In this document: positions 1 through 7,781 of the stretch, piece after piece
Numbering within the stretch: position 1 is the first letter of the stretch
How the letters are laid out: every line of letters begins with the position of its first letter
DNA from: an uncultured Clostridia bacterium
Lineage (GTDB): Bacteria; Bacillota; Clostridia; UMGS1810
Length of the DNA: 30,824 nucleotides
Assembly: GCA_905210855.1 (NCBI GenBank)
Contig: CAJLYL010000010.1
Location: 1-30,824 of the forward strand
Direction: 5' to 3'
Notes under the pieces: model-generated
The model's input: only the letters and a program-made list of their open reading frames with translations
What the model was told of the DNA's origin: nothing
Database searches by the model: none
Position numbers and translations under genes: made by a program

Positions 1-534
1 GGCGGTAAACAGCTTTGACGCAAGGTAACCGTCGCCCTCGCCGAGCACCGCCGCTCCGGCGCCGTCGCCGAAGATAACGCAGGTGTTGCGGTCCGTCCAG
101 TCTATGATTTTGCTGATGCGCTCACTGCCGACAACAAGAACCTTTTTCACCGCGCCGCGCGCAAAATAACCCGAAGCAATATCCAGCGCAAACACAAATC
201 CGCTGCACGCGGAATTCATGTCAAATGCGGGACAATGCGCGCCGAGCAGCTTTTGTATGCCGCCCGCGGTAGTCGGGGCAAGAGTGTCGCCCGTCATGGA
301 CGCCGCTATGATTAAATCCAGCTCATCAGCCCTTGTGCCGCTCATATCCAGTGCGGCAAGCGCGGCTTTGTAACCCATCTCCGCAGTGGATTCATCTGTG
401 GATATCCGCCGTCTCTCTATCCCTATTCTCTGCTTTATCCATTCATCGGATGTATCTATCGTTTTTGACAAATCATCATTTGTAACCGAAAGCTCAGGCA
501 AATAGCTTCCCGTTCCCAGTATTCTGAAACTCAT
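1..534 (-). CDS. fabH: 3-oxoacyl-ACP synthase III (KASIII), partial
   Basis: This is the N-terminal 178 codons of FabH; the C-terminal half runs off the left edge. FabH condenses acetyl-CoA (or another short acyl-CoA) with malonyl-ACP to start fatty acid synthesis in the cytosol. The sequence shows the N-terminal thiolase-fold start (FRILGTGSYLPE), the region TSDEWIKQRIGIERRR, the active-site motif DMNSACSGF with Cys110 close to the position usual for the family, and the TDRNTCVIFGDGAGA segment. The ATG at 534 follows the ribosome site AAAGGAG. The catalytic His and Asn lie beyond the edge and cannot be checked. A MarR-type regulator lies immediately upstream on the same strand, the arrangement of the Firmicute fabT-fabH locus. 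A candidate operator at 612-634 suggests repression by that regulator. Confidence 0.95.
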   Translation of the reverse strand, partial: MSFRILGTGSYLPELSVTNDDLSKTIDTSDEWIKQRIGIERRRISTDESTAEMGYKAALAALDMSGTRADELDLIIAASMTGDTLAPTTAGGIQKLLGAHCPAFDMNSACSGFVFALDIASGYFARGAVKKVLVVGSERISKIIDWTDRNTCVIFGDGAGAAVLGEGDGYLASKLFTA

Positions 535-611
535 GACGAACTCCTTTCACTCGGTCTGTATTAATTTATTGAAAAATCACTGAAATCTGTGTTTTTTGTA
601 TTTTTTCGTCA

Positions 612-634
612 AAACTTGTTGATTTATCAACATC
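612..634 (-). promoter_or_regulatory. Candidate second FabT-type operator in front of fabH
   Basis: The half-site AAACTTGTTG, a 6-base spacer and CAACATC repeat the architecture of the perfect palindrome at 1207-1240 (AAACTTGTTG, 6 bases, CAACAAGTTT). It lies between the MarR-type gene and fabH, so the regulator could control fabH separately. The right half is degenerate. That this regulator binds here is inference. Confidence 0.5.
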
Positions 635-648
635 GCCGCAAAAAAATT

Positions 649-1137
649 TTATTTATCCAAAAGCTTTGATATATTTCCCGCCGTCGTCCTCAGGGTGCGG
701 TACATAACGGTACGGTCTTCCTCGTCTATCCCGGTGAGGCTGATTGTATCTATCAGCTCGTAAATCATGTTGACAATGGGAACCATTATCTCGCGCGCCT
801 TGTCGGTAATCACGGCAGGCGTGTTGTATTTCTTGTCGCCGGTAAAATCGGGATAATCGATGTAGCCCTTTTTGTACAGCACCGAATATGTGCGCGAAAC
901 CGCCGCTTTGTCCACACCGGCAATCTCGGCAAACTGCGACACGGTGAGCCCGTCGCGGTAGAGCAGCAGATACGCAAGATATATGCCCTGATTCCCCGTG
1001 AGACCGTAATTGCTCATCACGTCATTCTTCAGCCGCGAGATGTTTTTGTGAATAATCGAAATATTGTTCGCAAACATCTCAAACCTCTTGATGAGTATGA
1101 GCTGGTCGAGTCTTAAACTGTTTTCGGTTTTATCCAC
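649..1137 (-). CDS. fabT: MarR family regulator, probable FabT
   Basis: A 162-residue winged-helix protein of MarR type. The helix-turn-helix lies at about residues 50-90 (LTGNQGIYLAYLLL, LTVSQFAEIAGVDKAAVSRTYSVLYKKGYI) and is followed by the wing and a C-terminal dimerisation helix. FabT proteins repress fatty acid synthesis genes in response to acyl-ACP; the assignment rests on its position directly upstream of fabH, since MarR proteins cannot be told apart by fold. The start is a GTG at 1137 preceded by AGGTGGG with a 5-base gap; no better ATG exists nearby. Its own promoter is covered by a perfect 14-bp palindrome, which predicts autoregulation. It could instead be another MarR regulator that merely sits here. 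Confidence 0.85.
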   Translation of the reverse strand: MDKTENSLRLDQLILIKRFEMFANNISIIHKNISRLKNDVMSNYGLTGNQGIYLAYLLLYRDGLTVSQFAEIAGVDKAAVSRTYSVLYKKGYIDYPDFTGDKKYNTPAVITDKAREIMVPIVNMIYELIDTISLTGIDEEDRTVMYRTLRTTAGNISKLLDK

Positions 1138-1200
1138 AATAACCCACCTGACTGCCGTATGATTCTGTCGGAATCATTTTCCTGCTCCGACGATATGCTA

Positions 1201-1240
1201 ATTGTAGCACAAACTTGTTGCGTTGTCAACAAGTTTGTGC
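1201..1240 (-). promoter_or_regulatory. fabT promoter with perfect 14-bp palindromic operator
   Basis: On the minus strand TTGACA (1224-1229) and TACAAT (1201-1206) are separated by 17 bases. A perfect inverted repeat, GCACAAACTTGTTG at 1207-1220 and CAACAAGTTTGTGC at 1227-1240 with a 6-base centre, fills the spacer and overlaps the -35 box. A bound repressor would block RNA polymerase directly. Confidence 0.8.
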
Positions 1241-1277
1241 GTTTTTTTACGGTTTATTAAATTTTTTTGCCAAGTGG

Positions 1278-1306
1278 TTGACAAAACCGATTTTCAGATG
1301 TATAAT
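1278..1306 (+). promoter_or_regulatory. Consensus sigma-A promoter facing right, no clear gene
   Basis: TTGACA at 1278-1283 and TATAAT at 1301-1306 with exactly 17 bases between are a perfect consensus promoter on the plus strand. It points into a stretch with no convincing protein gene, only a long hairpin at 1362-1405. Downstream lies the 3' end of queT on the other strand, so a read-through transcript would be antisense to queT. Confidence 0.75.
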
Positions 1307-1361
1307 GACGATAGAAAAAGGCAAGACCTCAAACGGTTATGCCAAAAGAAAACGTTTTAAT

Positions 1362-1405
1362 AAAGAGTAACGCTAACTCTTGTTCAAGGGTCGGCGTTAC
1401 TCTTT
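1362..1405 (+). ncRNA. Long hairpin of a short plus-strand transcript
   Basis: AAAGAGTAACGC (1362-1373) pairs perfectly with GCGTTACTCTTT (1394-1405), and the interior CTCTTG/CAAGGG pairs further, leaving a tiny loop. It starts about 50 bases after the likely transcription start of the consensus promoter at 1278-1306. The tail after the stem is a short T run (TTTTA), so it may be a weak terminator, giving an RNA of about 100 nt. Similar promoter-plus-hairpin units accompany small membrane toxins in Clostridia, but I see no intact toxin frame here. The open frame that follows (about 1407-1631) has a short hydrophobic start and no ribosome site, and I do not call it. Confidence 0.4.
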
Positions 1406-1599
1406 TATGGTTATGATTAACACAATTAAAGTGATAGCATATACCATTATAACCTTCGCTGCGATACTCCAATATTGTGACAATCGGAACTTCCACTCAT
1501 CAAATAACATAGGTACCATACGCTCAGAACCGTTTGAACAAGTTTCTTTAGTTATAACTACACCGTTTTCAATTTATTGTAACATATCTCTCAAAAAAA

Positions 1600-2082
1600 C
1601 TATTTCAAAAACGAGTCTCCGCGCCTCTTAATGGCTTTCATAAGCACTATCCCGAGAATGCCGCAGGATATCACCTCTCCTGCACCCACGGTGAGCGCAA
1701 GGTACCACCACGCGTCACCCACGCCGTACACATTAATGAGCACAAGCGGCACAACGGCGATGTTTGCGACAATCGGCGGAATCGGAGCGAGATACTTGCT
1801 TTTTCCGCGCAGAGCATATGTGCCGAGCGCACCGATAAGGGTGGCGAGGCTGCCGAACACCACATCAAGCGGAGCGGCAGACGTGAAAAGATTTGCAAAC
1901 AGGCAGCCGATAAAAAGCCCCGGTATCGCGCACGGCGTAAAATACGGCAGCACCGTAAGCGCCTCGGATATGCGCACCTGAATAACTCCGCTTGCCAGCC
2001 CGAACATATTTGCCACAAGCGTGAGCGCGACATACAGCGCGGCAATCGCCGCACTGCGGGTTATGTAGTTGACTTTTTTCAT
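1600..2082 (-). CDS. queT: QueT family queuosine-precursor transporter
   Basis: A 160-residue membrane protein with about five or six hydrophobic segments. It carries the QueT family signature GVIQVRISEALTVLP at residues 32-46, followed by CAIPGLFIGCLFANLF, and the second conserved block DVVFGSLATLIGALGTYALR. QueT proteins are substrate-binding (S) components of energy-coupling-factor transporters and bring in preQ1 or queuine, the precursor of the queuosine tRNA base. The ECF ATPases would be encoded elsewhere. The start ATG at 2082 follows TAAGGGAGG. It begins 18 bases after the acyl-CoA ligase stop, so it is probably the last gene of that operon, and there is no room for the preQ1 riboswitch often found upstream of this family. 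The functional link to its lipid neighbours is not evident. Confidence 0.9.
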   Translation of the reverse strand: MKKVNYITRSAAIAALYVALTLVANMFGLASGVIQVRISEALTVLPYFTPCAIPGLFIGCLFANLFTSAAPLDVVFGSLATLIGALGTYALRGKSKYLAPIPPIVANIAVVPLVLINVYGVGDAWWYLALTVGAGEVISCGILGIVLMKAIKRRGDSFLK

Positions 2083-2100
2083 GTTAATTAACCTCCCTTA

Positions 2101-3810
2101 TCAAACCGCGGCGCAGTTTTTTTCTTCCTCCTCGGCAAGCTTGCCGTAGGCTATCTTTCCGACGCGGGTGTGCGGCAAAGCCTCGCGGAACTCTATGTCA
2201 TACGGCATTGCGTACTTTGCAATGTGCTTTCGGCAATACTCAAAAATCCCGTTTTTCAGCTCGTCCGACGGCTCATAACCGCTGTTGAGCACGACAAAGG
2301 CTTTTACCTTCTGCATCTTGTACGGGTCGGGTACGCCGATTACACAGCTGAGCAGCACCGACTCGTGCGCGTTGATTATGCTCTCTATCTGTGACGGATA
2401 CACATTGTAGCCGCTCGTTATTATCATTCGCTTTATCCTCTGCTTGAAGTACACAAAGCCCTCCCCGTCCATGCAGCCGAGGTCGCCCGTGCGCAGCCAT
2501 ATGTGTCCGTCGTCGTGCTTTTCGAGTGTATCTTCGGTCTCCTTTTGGTGATTGAGGTAGCCCTTCATGACCGTCGGGCCGGCAATGCATATCTCGCCCG
2601 GCTGACCGTAGGGCACCTCCTTGGTTGTGCCCAGCTCACAGATTTTGTAGTATGTATCGGGAAATGGTATGCCTATGCTGCCCTCTTTTTCGTTAAAATA
2701 CGGCGTGAGGCAGCTCGCCGTGACGCACTCCGTAGTGCCGTAGCCCTCGCGCACATGAACCGGCGAACCGTGTTTCTCGAGAAAAGCGTCTATCTTCTTT
2801 TTGAGGTCGGGCGCAAGGGAATCTCCGCCTGAGAACACTCCGCGCAGAAAATCGAGCTTAACTCCGTCGAGATACGGATTTGACACAATAGTCTCAAACA
2901 GGGTCGGCACACCTGCAATGAAATTCGGCTTCTGAGTTTTGATAAGCTTTGCATAGTCCTTGACATTGAACCGCGGCACAAGGATTGACCTGCCGCCGAG
3001 GGCAAGAACCGTGTGGATGCACACGCCGAGACCGAAGCCGTGGAACATGGGCATTGCCGCAAGCATACTCATCCTTGACACATCGCAGTGGCTCATTGCG
3101 CCCGTCTGAAAAGCAAGCGCATTGAAATTGAGGTTGGACAGCTCTATGCCCTTTGTAACGCCCGTGGTGCCGCCCGAAAAGAGTATGACAGCGGTGTCGT
3201 CCGCCTTTGTGTCAAATTTGTACGCGCCGCGGAAGGAGAGTCCGTCACTCATGAATTTCTTCCACGAAACAATCCTGTCGCTGTAATCAACCTTGGGTAT
3301 ATCTCTGCCGGCGGTCAGCCTGTAAAGCTTGCCCTTGACAAACGACAACCCGTCGTCAATTCCTGTTACAATCAGCTTGTCTATCTGCTGCTCCTTGCCT
3401 GCCGCAAGAACCTTGCCGCAGAACTGGTCGAGAGTGACAACAAATCTGCTGCTTGTCTCGTGCAGATAATACACAATCTCGCCCTCGGCAGAGAGCGGAT
3501 GAATAATGCTCACCACCGCGCCTGCCATATTCAGCGCATACAGACAGTACACCATCTGCGGAATATTGGGCATACACAGCGTAACGCACTGACCGTACTT
3601 CACGCCGGCGGCAACAAAAGCCTTGGCGCATTTTTCAATATTCTCGGCAAACTCGCCGTAAGATATGTTTCTGCCCATAAACGACAGGGCGATTTTCTTG
3701 GGGTCTTTCTTCGCAGTGTTTATTATCTGCTCGCTTATTGATACATCGGGATATTCTATATGGGAAGGTACCTCCCCGTAGGCAGCGAGCCATGGTGATT
3801 TTATCTGCAT
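2101..3810 (-). CDS. Acyl-CoA synthetase, AMP-forming (fatty acid-CoA ligase type)
   Basis: A 569-residue ANL-superfamily enzyme that adenylates a carboxylic acid and transfers it to CoA. The phosphate-binding loop VILFSGGTTGVTKG is at residues 208-221, the YGTTE core motif at 357-361, the TGD hinge at 441-443, and the catalytic lysine of the C-terminal subdomain is K552 (in RVGKIAYGKL). All key motifs are intact and the length is normal. The ATG at 3810 follows GGAGG. It is 17 bases downstream of an acyltransferase-like gene and two genes downstream of a lipid kinase, suggesting activation of a fatty acid for membrane lipid or lipid-derived product synthesis. Fatty acid is the likeliest substrate from family resemblance, but an aryl or other acid cannot be excluded. 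Confidence 0.92.
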   Translation of the reverse strand: MQIKSPWLAAYGEVPSHIEYPDVSISEQIINTAKKDPKKIALSFMGRNISYGEFAENIEKCAKAFVAAGVKYGQCVTLCMPNIPQMVYCLYALNMAGAVVSIIHPLSAEGEIVYYLHETSSRFVVTLDQFCGKVLAAGKEQQIDKLIVTGIDDGLSFVKGKLYRLTAGRDIPKVDYSDRIVSWKKFMSDGLSFRGAYKFDTKADDTAVILFSGGTTGVTKGIELSNLNFNALAFQTGAMSHCDVSRMSMLAAMPMFHGFGLGVCIHTVLALGGRSILVPRFNVKDYAKLIKTQKPNFIAGVPTLFETIVSNPYLDGVKLDFLRGVFSGGDSLAPDLKKKIDAFLEKHGSPVHVREGYGTTECVTASCLTPYFNEKEGSIGIPFPDTYYKICELGTTKEVPYGQPGEICIAGPTVMKGYLNHQKETEDTLEKHDDGHIWLRTGDLGCMDGEGFVYFKQRIKRMIITSGYNVYPSQIESIINAHESVLLSCVIGVPDPYKMQKVKAFVVLNSGYEPSDELKNGIFEYCRKHIAKYAMPYDIEFREALPHTRVGKIAYGKLAEEEEKNCAAV

Positions 3811-3827
3811 AACAAAATTTCCTCCGT

Positions 3828-4712
3828 TTATTCAATGGGTGAATCCACCGCCGCGTCAAGCAGCTGAGGGTTCGCCATGATTTTTCTGAACAGTTTTACG
3901 GTATTTGAAAAATACATTCCGTCGGCAATGCGCTCATCTATGGTAAAGCCGAGGTCAAGAGAATCTTTGAGCTCAAACGAGCCATCATCGCTGAAATACG
4001 GCGTTTTCCTAAGCTCGCCTATCACAAGGAAAACCGAGTTTGTGCCCCAGTTTGCCAGATGATGATAATTTGCGCTGAGCTTTATGCTGCCGAGATTTGA
4101 CATAAACACCGTCGTGGCATACGGGTCTACCGGACGCAAGGCTTTCGGCAGATGTCCGCGATCGTTCATAACCGTGAGCAGCTTCATAACCCACGACAGC
4201 AGGAACCCCGGCATCTTTGTAAGAATGTTGAGTTTGTCCGTCGTGCCGTCCGTCCTTGATTCCTTGCGGATTTTGTACACCTCGCCGCACACAAAGTCGT
4301 GTACCTGCTCTATCGGCGGTTTGCCGCCGTCGGTATCGAGCCTGAATATGAGCACCGATTCATCTGCATTGTCAATCATCTTGTTTTTTGCAATGAAAGA
4401 AAAAGATATATCCTTGCGTTCATACATTCTGCCGCCTGCTATGAAATAATTCATCTTCGGTCGCAGATATACCGTCTTTGCCAGCGCCGCCGTAATCACA
4501 TGAAAAACCGTATACCTGTGCTCGGGCTTTGCGGCGTTTTTTTCCTCTATGTACTTAAGCACATTCGTCATGTCCACCGTCTCGTTCAGCACCGCCTCGT
4601 TGTCGGTGCGGCGCGGCATGAGATAGGGCATCATTATGTGCATTGCATCGAGATTTTGCAGATAATATCCGTCATATCTGTCTCTGCGATGAGGTTTTCT
4701 CATTTGTTCCAT
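3828..4712 (-). CDS. Stand-alone E2-like acyltransferase domain with altered catalytic motif
   Basis: The protein resembles the catalytic core of 2-oxo acid dehydrogenase E2 components (chloramphenicol acetyltransferase fold) but has no lipoyl or subunit-binding domain. I place the start at the ATG at 4712 (294 residues) because it follows AAGGAG with an 8-base gap; a longer reading frame would overlap the upstream gene. The fold shows the N-terminal segment RYTVFHVITAALAKTV, the FMSNLGSI strand, and the C-terminal SLDLGFTIDERIADG. In true E2 enzymes the last motif is DHRVVDG with a catalytic histidine; here DERIADG (residues 259-265) has Glu in that place, so ordinary acyl transfer chemistry is doubtful. 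It lies 13 bases after the lipid kinase and 17 before the acyl-CoA ligase, so it likely uses or binds an acyl-CoA or lipid. The exact reaction is unknown. Confidence 0.8.
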   Translation of the reverse strand: MEQMRKPHRRDRYDGYYLQNLDAMHIMMPYLMPRRTDNEAVLNETVDMTNVLKYIEEKNAAKPEHRYTVFHVITAALAKTVYLRPKMNYFIAGGRMYERKDISFSFIAKNKMIDNADESVLIFRLDTDGGKPPIEQVHDFVCGEVYKIRKESRTDGTTDKLNILTKMPGFLLSWVMKLLTVMNDRGHLPKALRPVDPYATTVFMSNLGSIKLSANYHHLANWGTNSVFLVIGELRKTPYFSDDGSFELKDSLDLGFTIDERIADGMYFSNTVKLFRKIMANPQLLDAAVDSPIE

Positions 4713-4725
4713 AAAGTTATTCTCC

Positions 4726-5619
4726 TTATTCTCCACGCGGCACAACAATTTGTATTGCGTCGTGGATGTTTTGCATAACTATTTTGTCGCTGCCGTTCAT
4801 AAACTCTCCGTCAAGCGTCCACGCCATGTCCGCCGAGGCGCAAATCTCCGCGTGCGACGCCGAAAGAAATGTTATCATGCTGCTTGAATAGTCGTGATTG
4901 TTAAGCGCAAATATTATGTTGTTCAGCTCTATGAGGTTCTTCGGCAGCCTGACGAGCAAAATCTCAAATAAGCCGTCATTCATATCCACAACATCCGGGT
5001 TTATGGTGAGTATGCCGCCCAGCGAAGTGGAATTACAGATTGCGCCGAAAATGTAATCGCCCTCTATCGAGTCTTTCTCCGTCTCAATCCTTATGTGCTC
5101 GGCGCGGATTGTGGGCAAATCCTTAATGCCCTCAAGCACATACGCCATGTGCCCGAGCACATTTTTAAGGTCCTGCGATGTGGTGTACGACACCTTGGTA
5201 AACGCGCCGAATGACGCCACATAGGAAAAATATCTGTCATTGAATTTGCCTATGTCGATTTTTCGCGCAGCTCCGGTCACAATGTCCTCCGCGGCAGTCA
5301 GCACACGCTTGCTGAGCCCCATGCTCGCGGCAAAATCATTTGTGCTGCCCGACGGAATATAGCCGACGGGAGTGCCGCAGCCCGAGTCCACAATACCCTC
5401 GACAGTCTCGTTAAACGTGCCGTCGCCGCCTATGCACACCGCAAGGTCATGCGATGCGGCAAGTATCTTTGCGTACTCGGTGGCGTCGCCGCTTTTTTGG
5501 GTAAGCCGCACTGTCACCTCGTAGTCATGCTTTGCAAAAATCATAAGTATGTCGGTCAGGTATTTGTTTGCCTTTTTGAGACCGGCATTCGGGTTTATAA
5601 TCAAAAGCATTTTTTTCAT
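4726..5619 (-). CDS. Diacylglycerol/lipid kinase, DagK-YegS-BmrU type
   Basis: A 297-residue member of the DAGK catalytic-domain family, which phosphorylates diacylglycerol or a related lipid with ATP at the membrane surface. Visible motifs are the N-terminal LLIINPNAG strand-turn, the nucleotide-binding VCIGGDGTFNE (GGDGT at residues 64-68), and PVGYIPSGSTNDFA at 84-97. The C-terminal half carries the typical lipid-kinase beta-sandwich ending in WTLDGE and IVVPRGE. The chosen ATG at 5619 has AAAGGAG 8 bases upstream; an 11-codon longer frame lacks a ribosome site. It heads the operon with the E2-like protein, acyl-CoA ligase and queT. The palindromic repeat at 5644-5841 lies immediately upstream, so the repeat is in or next to its promoter/leader. 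Confidence 0.9.
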   Translation of the reverse strand: MKKMLLIINPNAGLKKANKYLTDILMIFAKHDYEVTVRLTQKSGDATEYAKILAASHDLAVCIGGDGTFNETVEGIVDSGCGTPVGYIPSGSTNDFAASMGLSKRVLTAAEDIVTGAARKIDIGKFNDRYFSYVASFGAFTKVSYTTSQDLKNVLGHMAYVLEGIKDLPTIRAEHIRIETEKDSIEGDYIFGAICNSTSLGGILTINPDVVDMNDGLFEILLVRLPKNLIELNNIIFALNNHDYSSSMITFLSASHAEICASADMAWTLDGEFMNGSDKIVMQNIHDAIQIVVPRGE

Positions 5620-5643
5620 AGGCTGTTCTCCTTTTGAAAGTAT

Positions 5644-5841
5644 GCGGTACATATTTTATTTTGTGTAAATGAGTTTAACGCAGCTGTGCATAGAAAGTAT
5701 TCCGTCAAAGGATGTGTATGTGTTTTTTATTCTTAGGCGACGAGTTCAGCGCTACTGCACTGCTGTCCGAGGAGACAGAAATAAAAAATACATACACAGA
5801 CGGCACAAGTTTTTATGCGTGCATAATAAAATATGTACCGC
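5644..5841. repeat. Dispersed palindromic repeat, copy A
   Basis: The ends are a perfect 17-bp inverted repeat: GCGGTACATATTTTATT at 5644-5660 and its complement at 5825-5841. Inside is a second inverted pair of about 18 bp with one mismatch: GTGTATGTGTTTTTTATT at 5714-5731 and AATAAAAAATACATACAC at 5780-5797. CCGTC and GACGG lie just outside that pair. The centre holds a 31-bp core (5741-5771) identical to the core of copy C in reverse orientation. The whole unit can fold into one long branched hairpin. It fills the gap between mgtC-like and lipid-kinase genes and contains no plausible protein. Related copies are at 9013-9224 and from about 30700. Confidence 0.9.
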
Positions 5842-5857
5842 CCCACTGTCCTCTCAA

Positions 5858-6544
5858 TCACATGGTCACGGATATAATCTCGGGAATCTTGCGCACGGCA
5901 TTGAGCGCGTCCGTAACATCAGCATCCTTTGGTATTCTAACCGTCATGATGATTTTTATTACACCCTCGCTTTTTCGGTGAACCGAGGTTTCTATCACAT
6001 TGATGTACTTTTCATTCATGTATTTCATAAGCGACTTGAGCGCACCGTCCGTGTCCTCAAGCGTTATTTTTATTTCATGCGTCATTGTGTTCTCCGATGC
6101 CGGCAGCCAGTGATGCAGCATAATCTGCACTGCCAGTATTATTATCGTAGCAATAACGCCGATTATATACAGCCCCGAACCGACCGCCATGCCGACAGCC
6201 GCAATTGTCCATATGCCTGCCGCAGTGGTGAGCCCGTTTATCGAGCCGCCGCGGACAAATATCACACCGGCGCCCAAAAAGCTGACTCCCGACACCACAT
6301 TGGACGCAATTCGCGATGCGTCCACCTTCATGGTGTCCAGCAACGGAATATCCGCAAATCCGTACTTTGACACTATCATAAACAGCGCCGCGCCCATCGA
6401 CACAATTATGTGGGTGCGCACTCCGGCGTCCTTTTGCCGTCTGCTGCGCTCAAAACCTATCAGCGCGCCGCATATTCCGGCTATAACTATCCTTACAAGA
6501 CACTCTATTGTTGAAAGAGCGCCGTCTATTATCCAATAATTCAA
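5858..6544 (-). CDS. MgtC/SapB family membrane protein with ACT-like tail
   Basis: A 228-residue protein. The N-terminal domain (about residues 1-145) has four or five membrane segments and the MgtC signature ICGALIGFERSRRQKDAGVRTH followed by a small-residue-rich helix (SMGAALFMIVSKYG). The C-terminal 80 residues (EIKITLEDTDGALKSLMKYM to IPEIISVTM) look like an ACT-type regulatory domain, as in longer MgtC relatives. Family members are linked to magnesium limitation and ATP synthase control, but most Firmicute members are uncharacterised. The start is TTG at 6544, supported by GGGAGG 9 bases upstream; no in-frame ATG serves. It begins 18 bases after the ROK regulator and its 3' end abuts repeat copy A. 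Confidence 0.9.
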   Translation of the reverse strand: MNYWIIDGALSTIECLVRIVIAGICGALIGFERSRRQKDAGVRTHIIVSMGAALFMIVSKYGFADIPLLDTMKVDASRIASNVVSGVSFLGAGVIFVRGGSINGLTTAAGIWTIAAVGMAVGSGLYIIGVIATIIILAVQIMLHHWLPASENTMTHEIKITLEDTDGALKSLMKYMNEKYINVIETSVHRKSEGVIKIIMTVRIPKDADVTDALNAVRKIPEIISVTM

Positions 6545-6562
6545 CTAAAACTGCCTCCCGAT

Positions 6563-7765
6563 TCATTGATTGCCCGTAAAATACTCGGACAGATTTTCAA
6601 ACATATTTTTGAGCACCATGGCAACGCCGCCCTTGAGCACCGCCTTGCCGCCGAGGCAGGAATACCTCACCTCGCAGCTGCTCTCGATATGCTTCATCTT
6701 CCTCTTTTCCGCCTCTTTTATCAGCAGCGGCATTATTGCCCTGCCGAAATTCTTTGTGTCGGAATCCACAACCACCATCATGGGATTGAACATATTTATC
6801 ACATTAGCAACCGCTATGCCGAGATACTTCGCCTCGGTTTCGAGCACCTTGGCGGCTATCGGATCGCCGTGCGCAATGTATGCGTCGGCTATTGCCCCGC
6901 AATCCGATTTTTCGTCCAAAACGCTCTCGCAGCTGCCAAGAAGCCTTTTCATATGCCTTATCATAGCTCCGTCACTCGCCATGGTCTGCACACAGCCGCG
7001 ATTGCCGCAGGTGCACAGCTCGCCGTCCGTTTCCACGGTGCAGTGACCTATCTCTCCGGCGCCGCTCTCAAATCCGCGGTAAAGCTCGCCGTGTATTACT
7101 ATCGCTCCGCCTATGCCGTCGCCGACATACACATATACAAAATCCGAAACATTCTTCGCCACGCCGTACCACATTTCGCCGAGGGTCATCATGCGCACGT
7201 CGTTGTCTATAAACACAGGTATGCCGAGGCGCTTTTCCAGCATGGCGCGCACCTCCACATTGTTCCAATCAAGGTTCGGCGCAAACACAAGCCTGCCGCC
7301 GTCGGAATCGACAATTCCGTGCAGCGCCACGCCGATGCCGACAGGCACCTCGTCCGTATCGACAAAATACGCCTTAAATTCCTTTTCTATATAATCCGCA
7401 CACGCAGACATCCTCTCGCCGCCGCAAAGCTTCATGCGGCTGTACGACAGAATATCCGCGTCGAAATTCGCCACCACAAGCTCAACCGTATTTGGGCTGA
7501 TGTACGCCGAGCATATGCGATAATTCTCAGTGTTCAGCGAAAGAAGTATCGGTTTTCTGCCGCCTGTGGAAAGCCCCGTGTCCGCCTCTATCACCATGCC
7601 GCACTTGATGAGCGCGGCGGTAATGTTGGTGACGGTCGCCGCCGTGAGCCCCGTCTCCTTTGCAACGGTCGCCCGCGACACACTGCCGTGCTCGCGGATT
7701 TTATTCAAAACAAGCGCTGTATTCATGCTTTTCATTGCGGAAAAGCTGCCTTTAGAGTTAATCAT
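6563..7765 (-). CDS. ROK family transcriptional regulator (XylR/NagC type)
   Basis: A 400-residue repressor-type ROK protein. An N-terminal winged helix occupies residues 15-60 (VLNKIREHGSVSRATVAKETGLTAATVTNI). The ROK sugar-kinase fold follows, with VGIGVALHGIVD, the IDNDV motif at 186-190, GDGIGGAIV near 215, and the zinc site H241, C251, C253, C258 in the pattern GHC...CTCGNRGC. Such proteins usually bind a sugar or sugar phosphate and repress uptake and catabolism genes; a few ROK members are kinases, but the HTH makes this a regulator. No sugar genes are adjacent, so the target is unknown. The ATG at 7765 follows AAGGGA, which lies just past the S41 protease stop (17-base gap), so the two genes are co-transcribed. 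Confidence 0.92.
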   Translation of the reverse strand: MINSKGSFSAMKSMNTALVLNKIREHGSVSRATVAKETGLTAATVTNITAALIKCGMVIEADTGLSTGGRKPILLSLNTENYRICSAYISPNTVELVVANFDADILSYSRMKLCGGERMSACADYIEKEFKAYFVDTDEVPVGIGVALHGIVDSDGGRLVFAPNLDWNNVEVRAMLEKRLGIPVFIDNDVRMMTLGEMWYGVAKNVSDFVYVYVGDGIGGAIVIHGELYRGFESGAGEIGHCTVETDGELCTCGNRGCVQTMASDGAMIRHMKRLLGSCESVLDEKSDCGAIADAYIAHGDPIAAKVLETEAKYLGIAVANVINMFNPMMVVVDSDTKNFGRAIMPLLIKEAEKRKMKHIESSCEVRYSCLGGKAVLKGGVAMVLKNMFENLSEYFTGNQ

Positions 7766-7781
7766 TAATCTATCCCTTATT

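Noticed and set aside
1407..1631. Small plus-strand protein starting MVMINTIKVIAY
   Set aside because: A short hydrophobic start resembles small clostridial toxins, but there is no ribosome site, the tail is not toxin-like, and the frame overlaps the end of queT.
2083..2100. preQ1 riboswitch upstream of queT
   Set aside because: The gap to the acyl-CoA ligase stop is only 18 bases and holds just the ribosome site.
3088..3741. A 217-codon plus-strand frame inside the acyl-CoA ligase
   Set aside because: It lies wholly within a gene with complete motifs, without a ribosome site or recognisable protein.
5644..5841. CRISPR or tRNA-like structure in the repeat
   Set aside because: There are no regularly spaced short repeats with unique spacers, and no cloverleaf or CCA end; the signal is one long nested palindrome.
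6566..7768. A 400-codon open frame on the plus strand opposite the ROK gene
   Set aside because: It mirrors the ROK gene almost base for base, has no family motifs and no ribosome site, and is His/Arg-rich as expected from reading GC-rich codons backwards.
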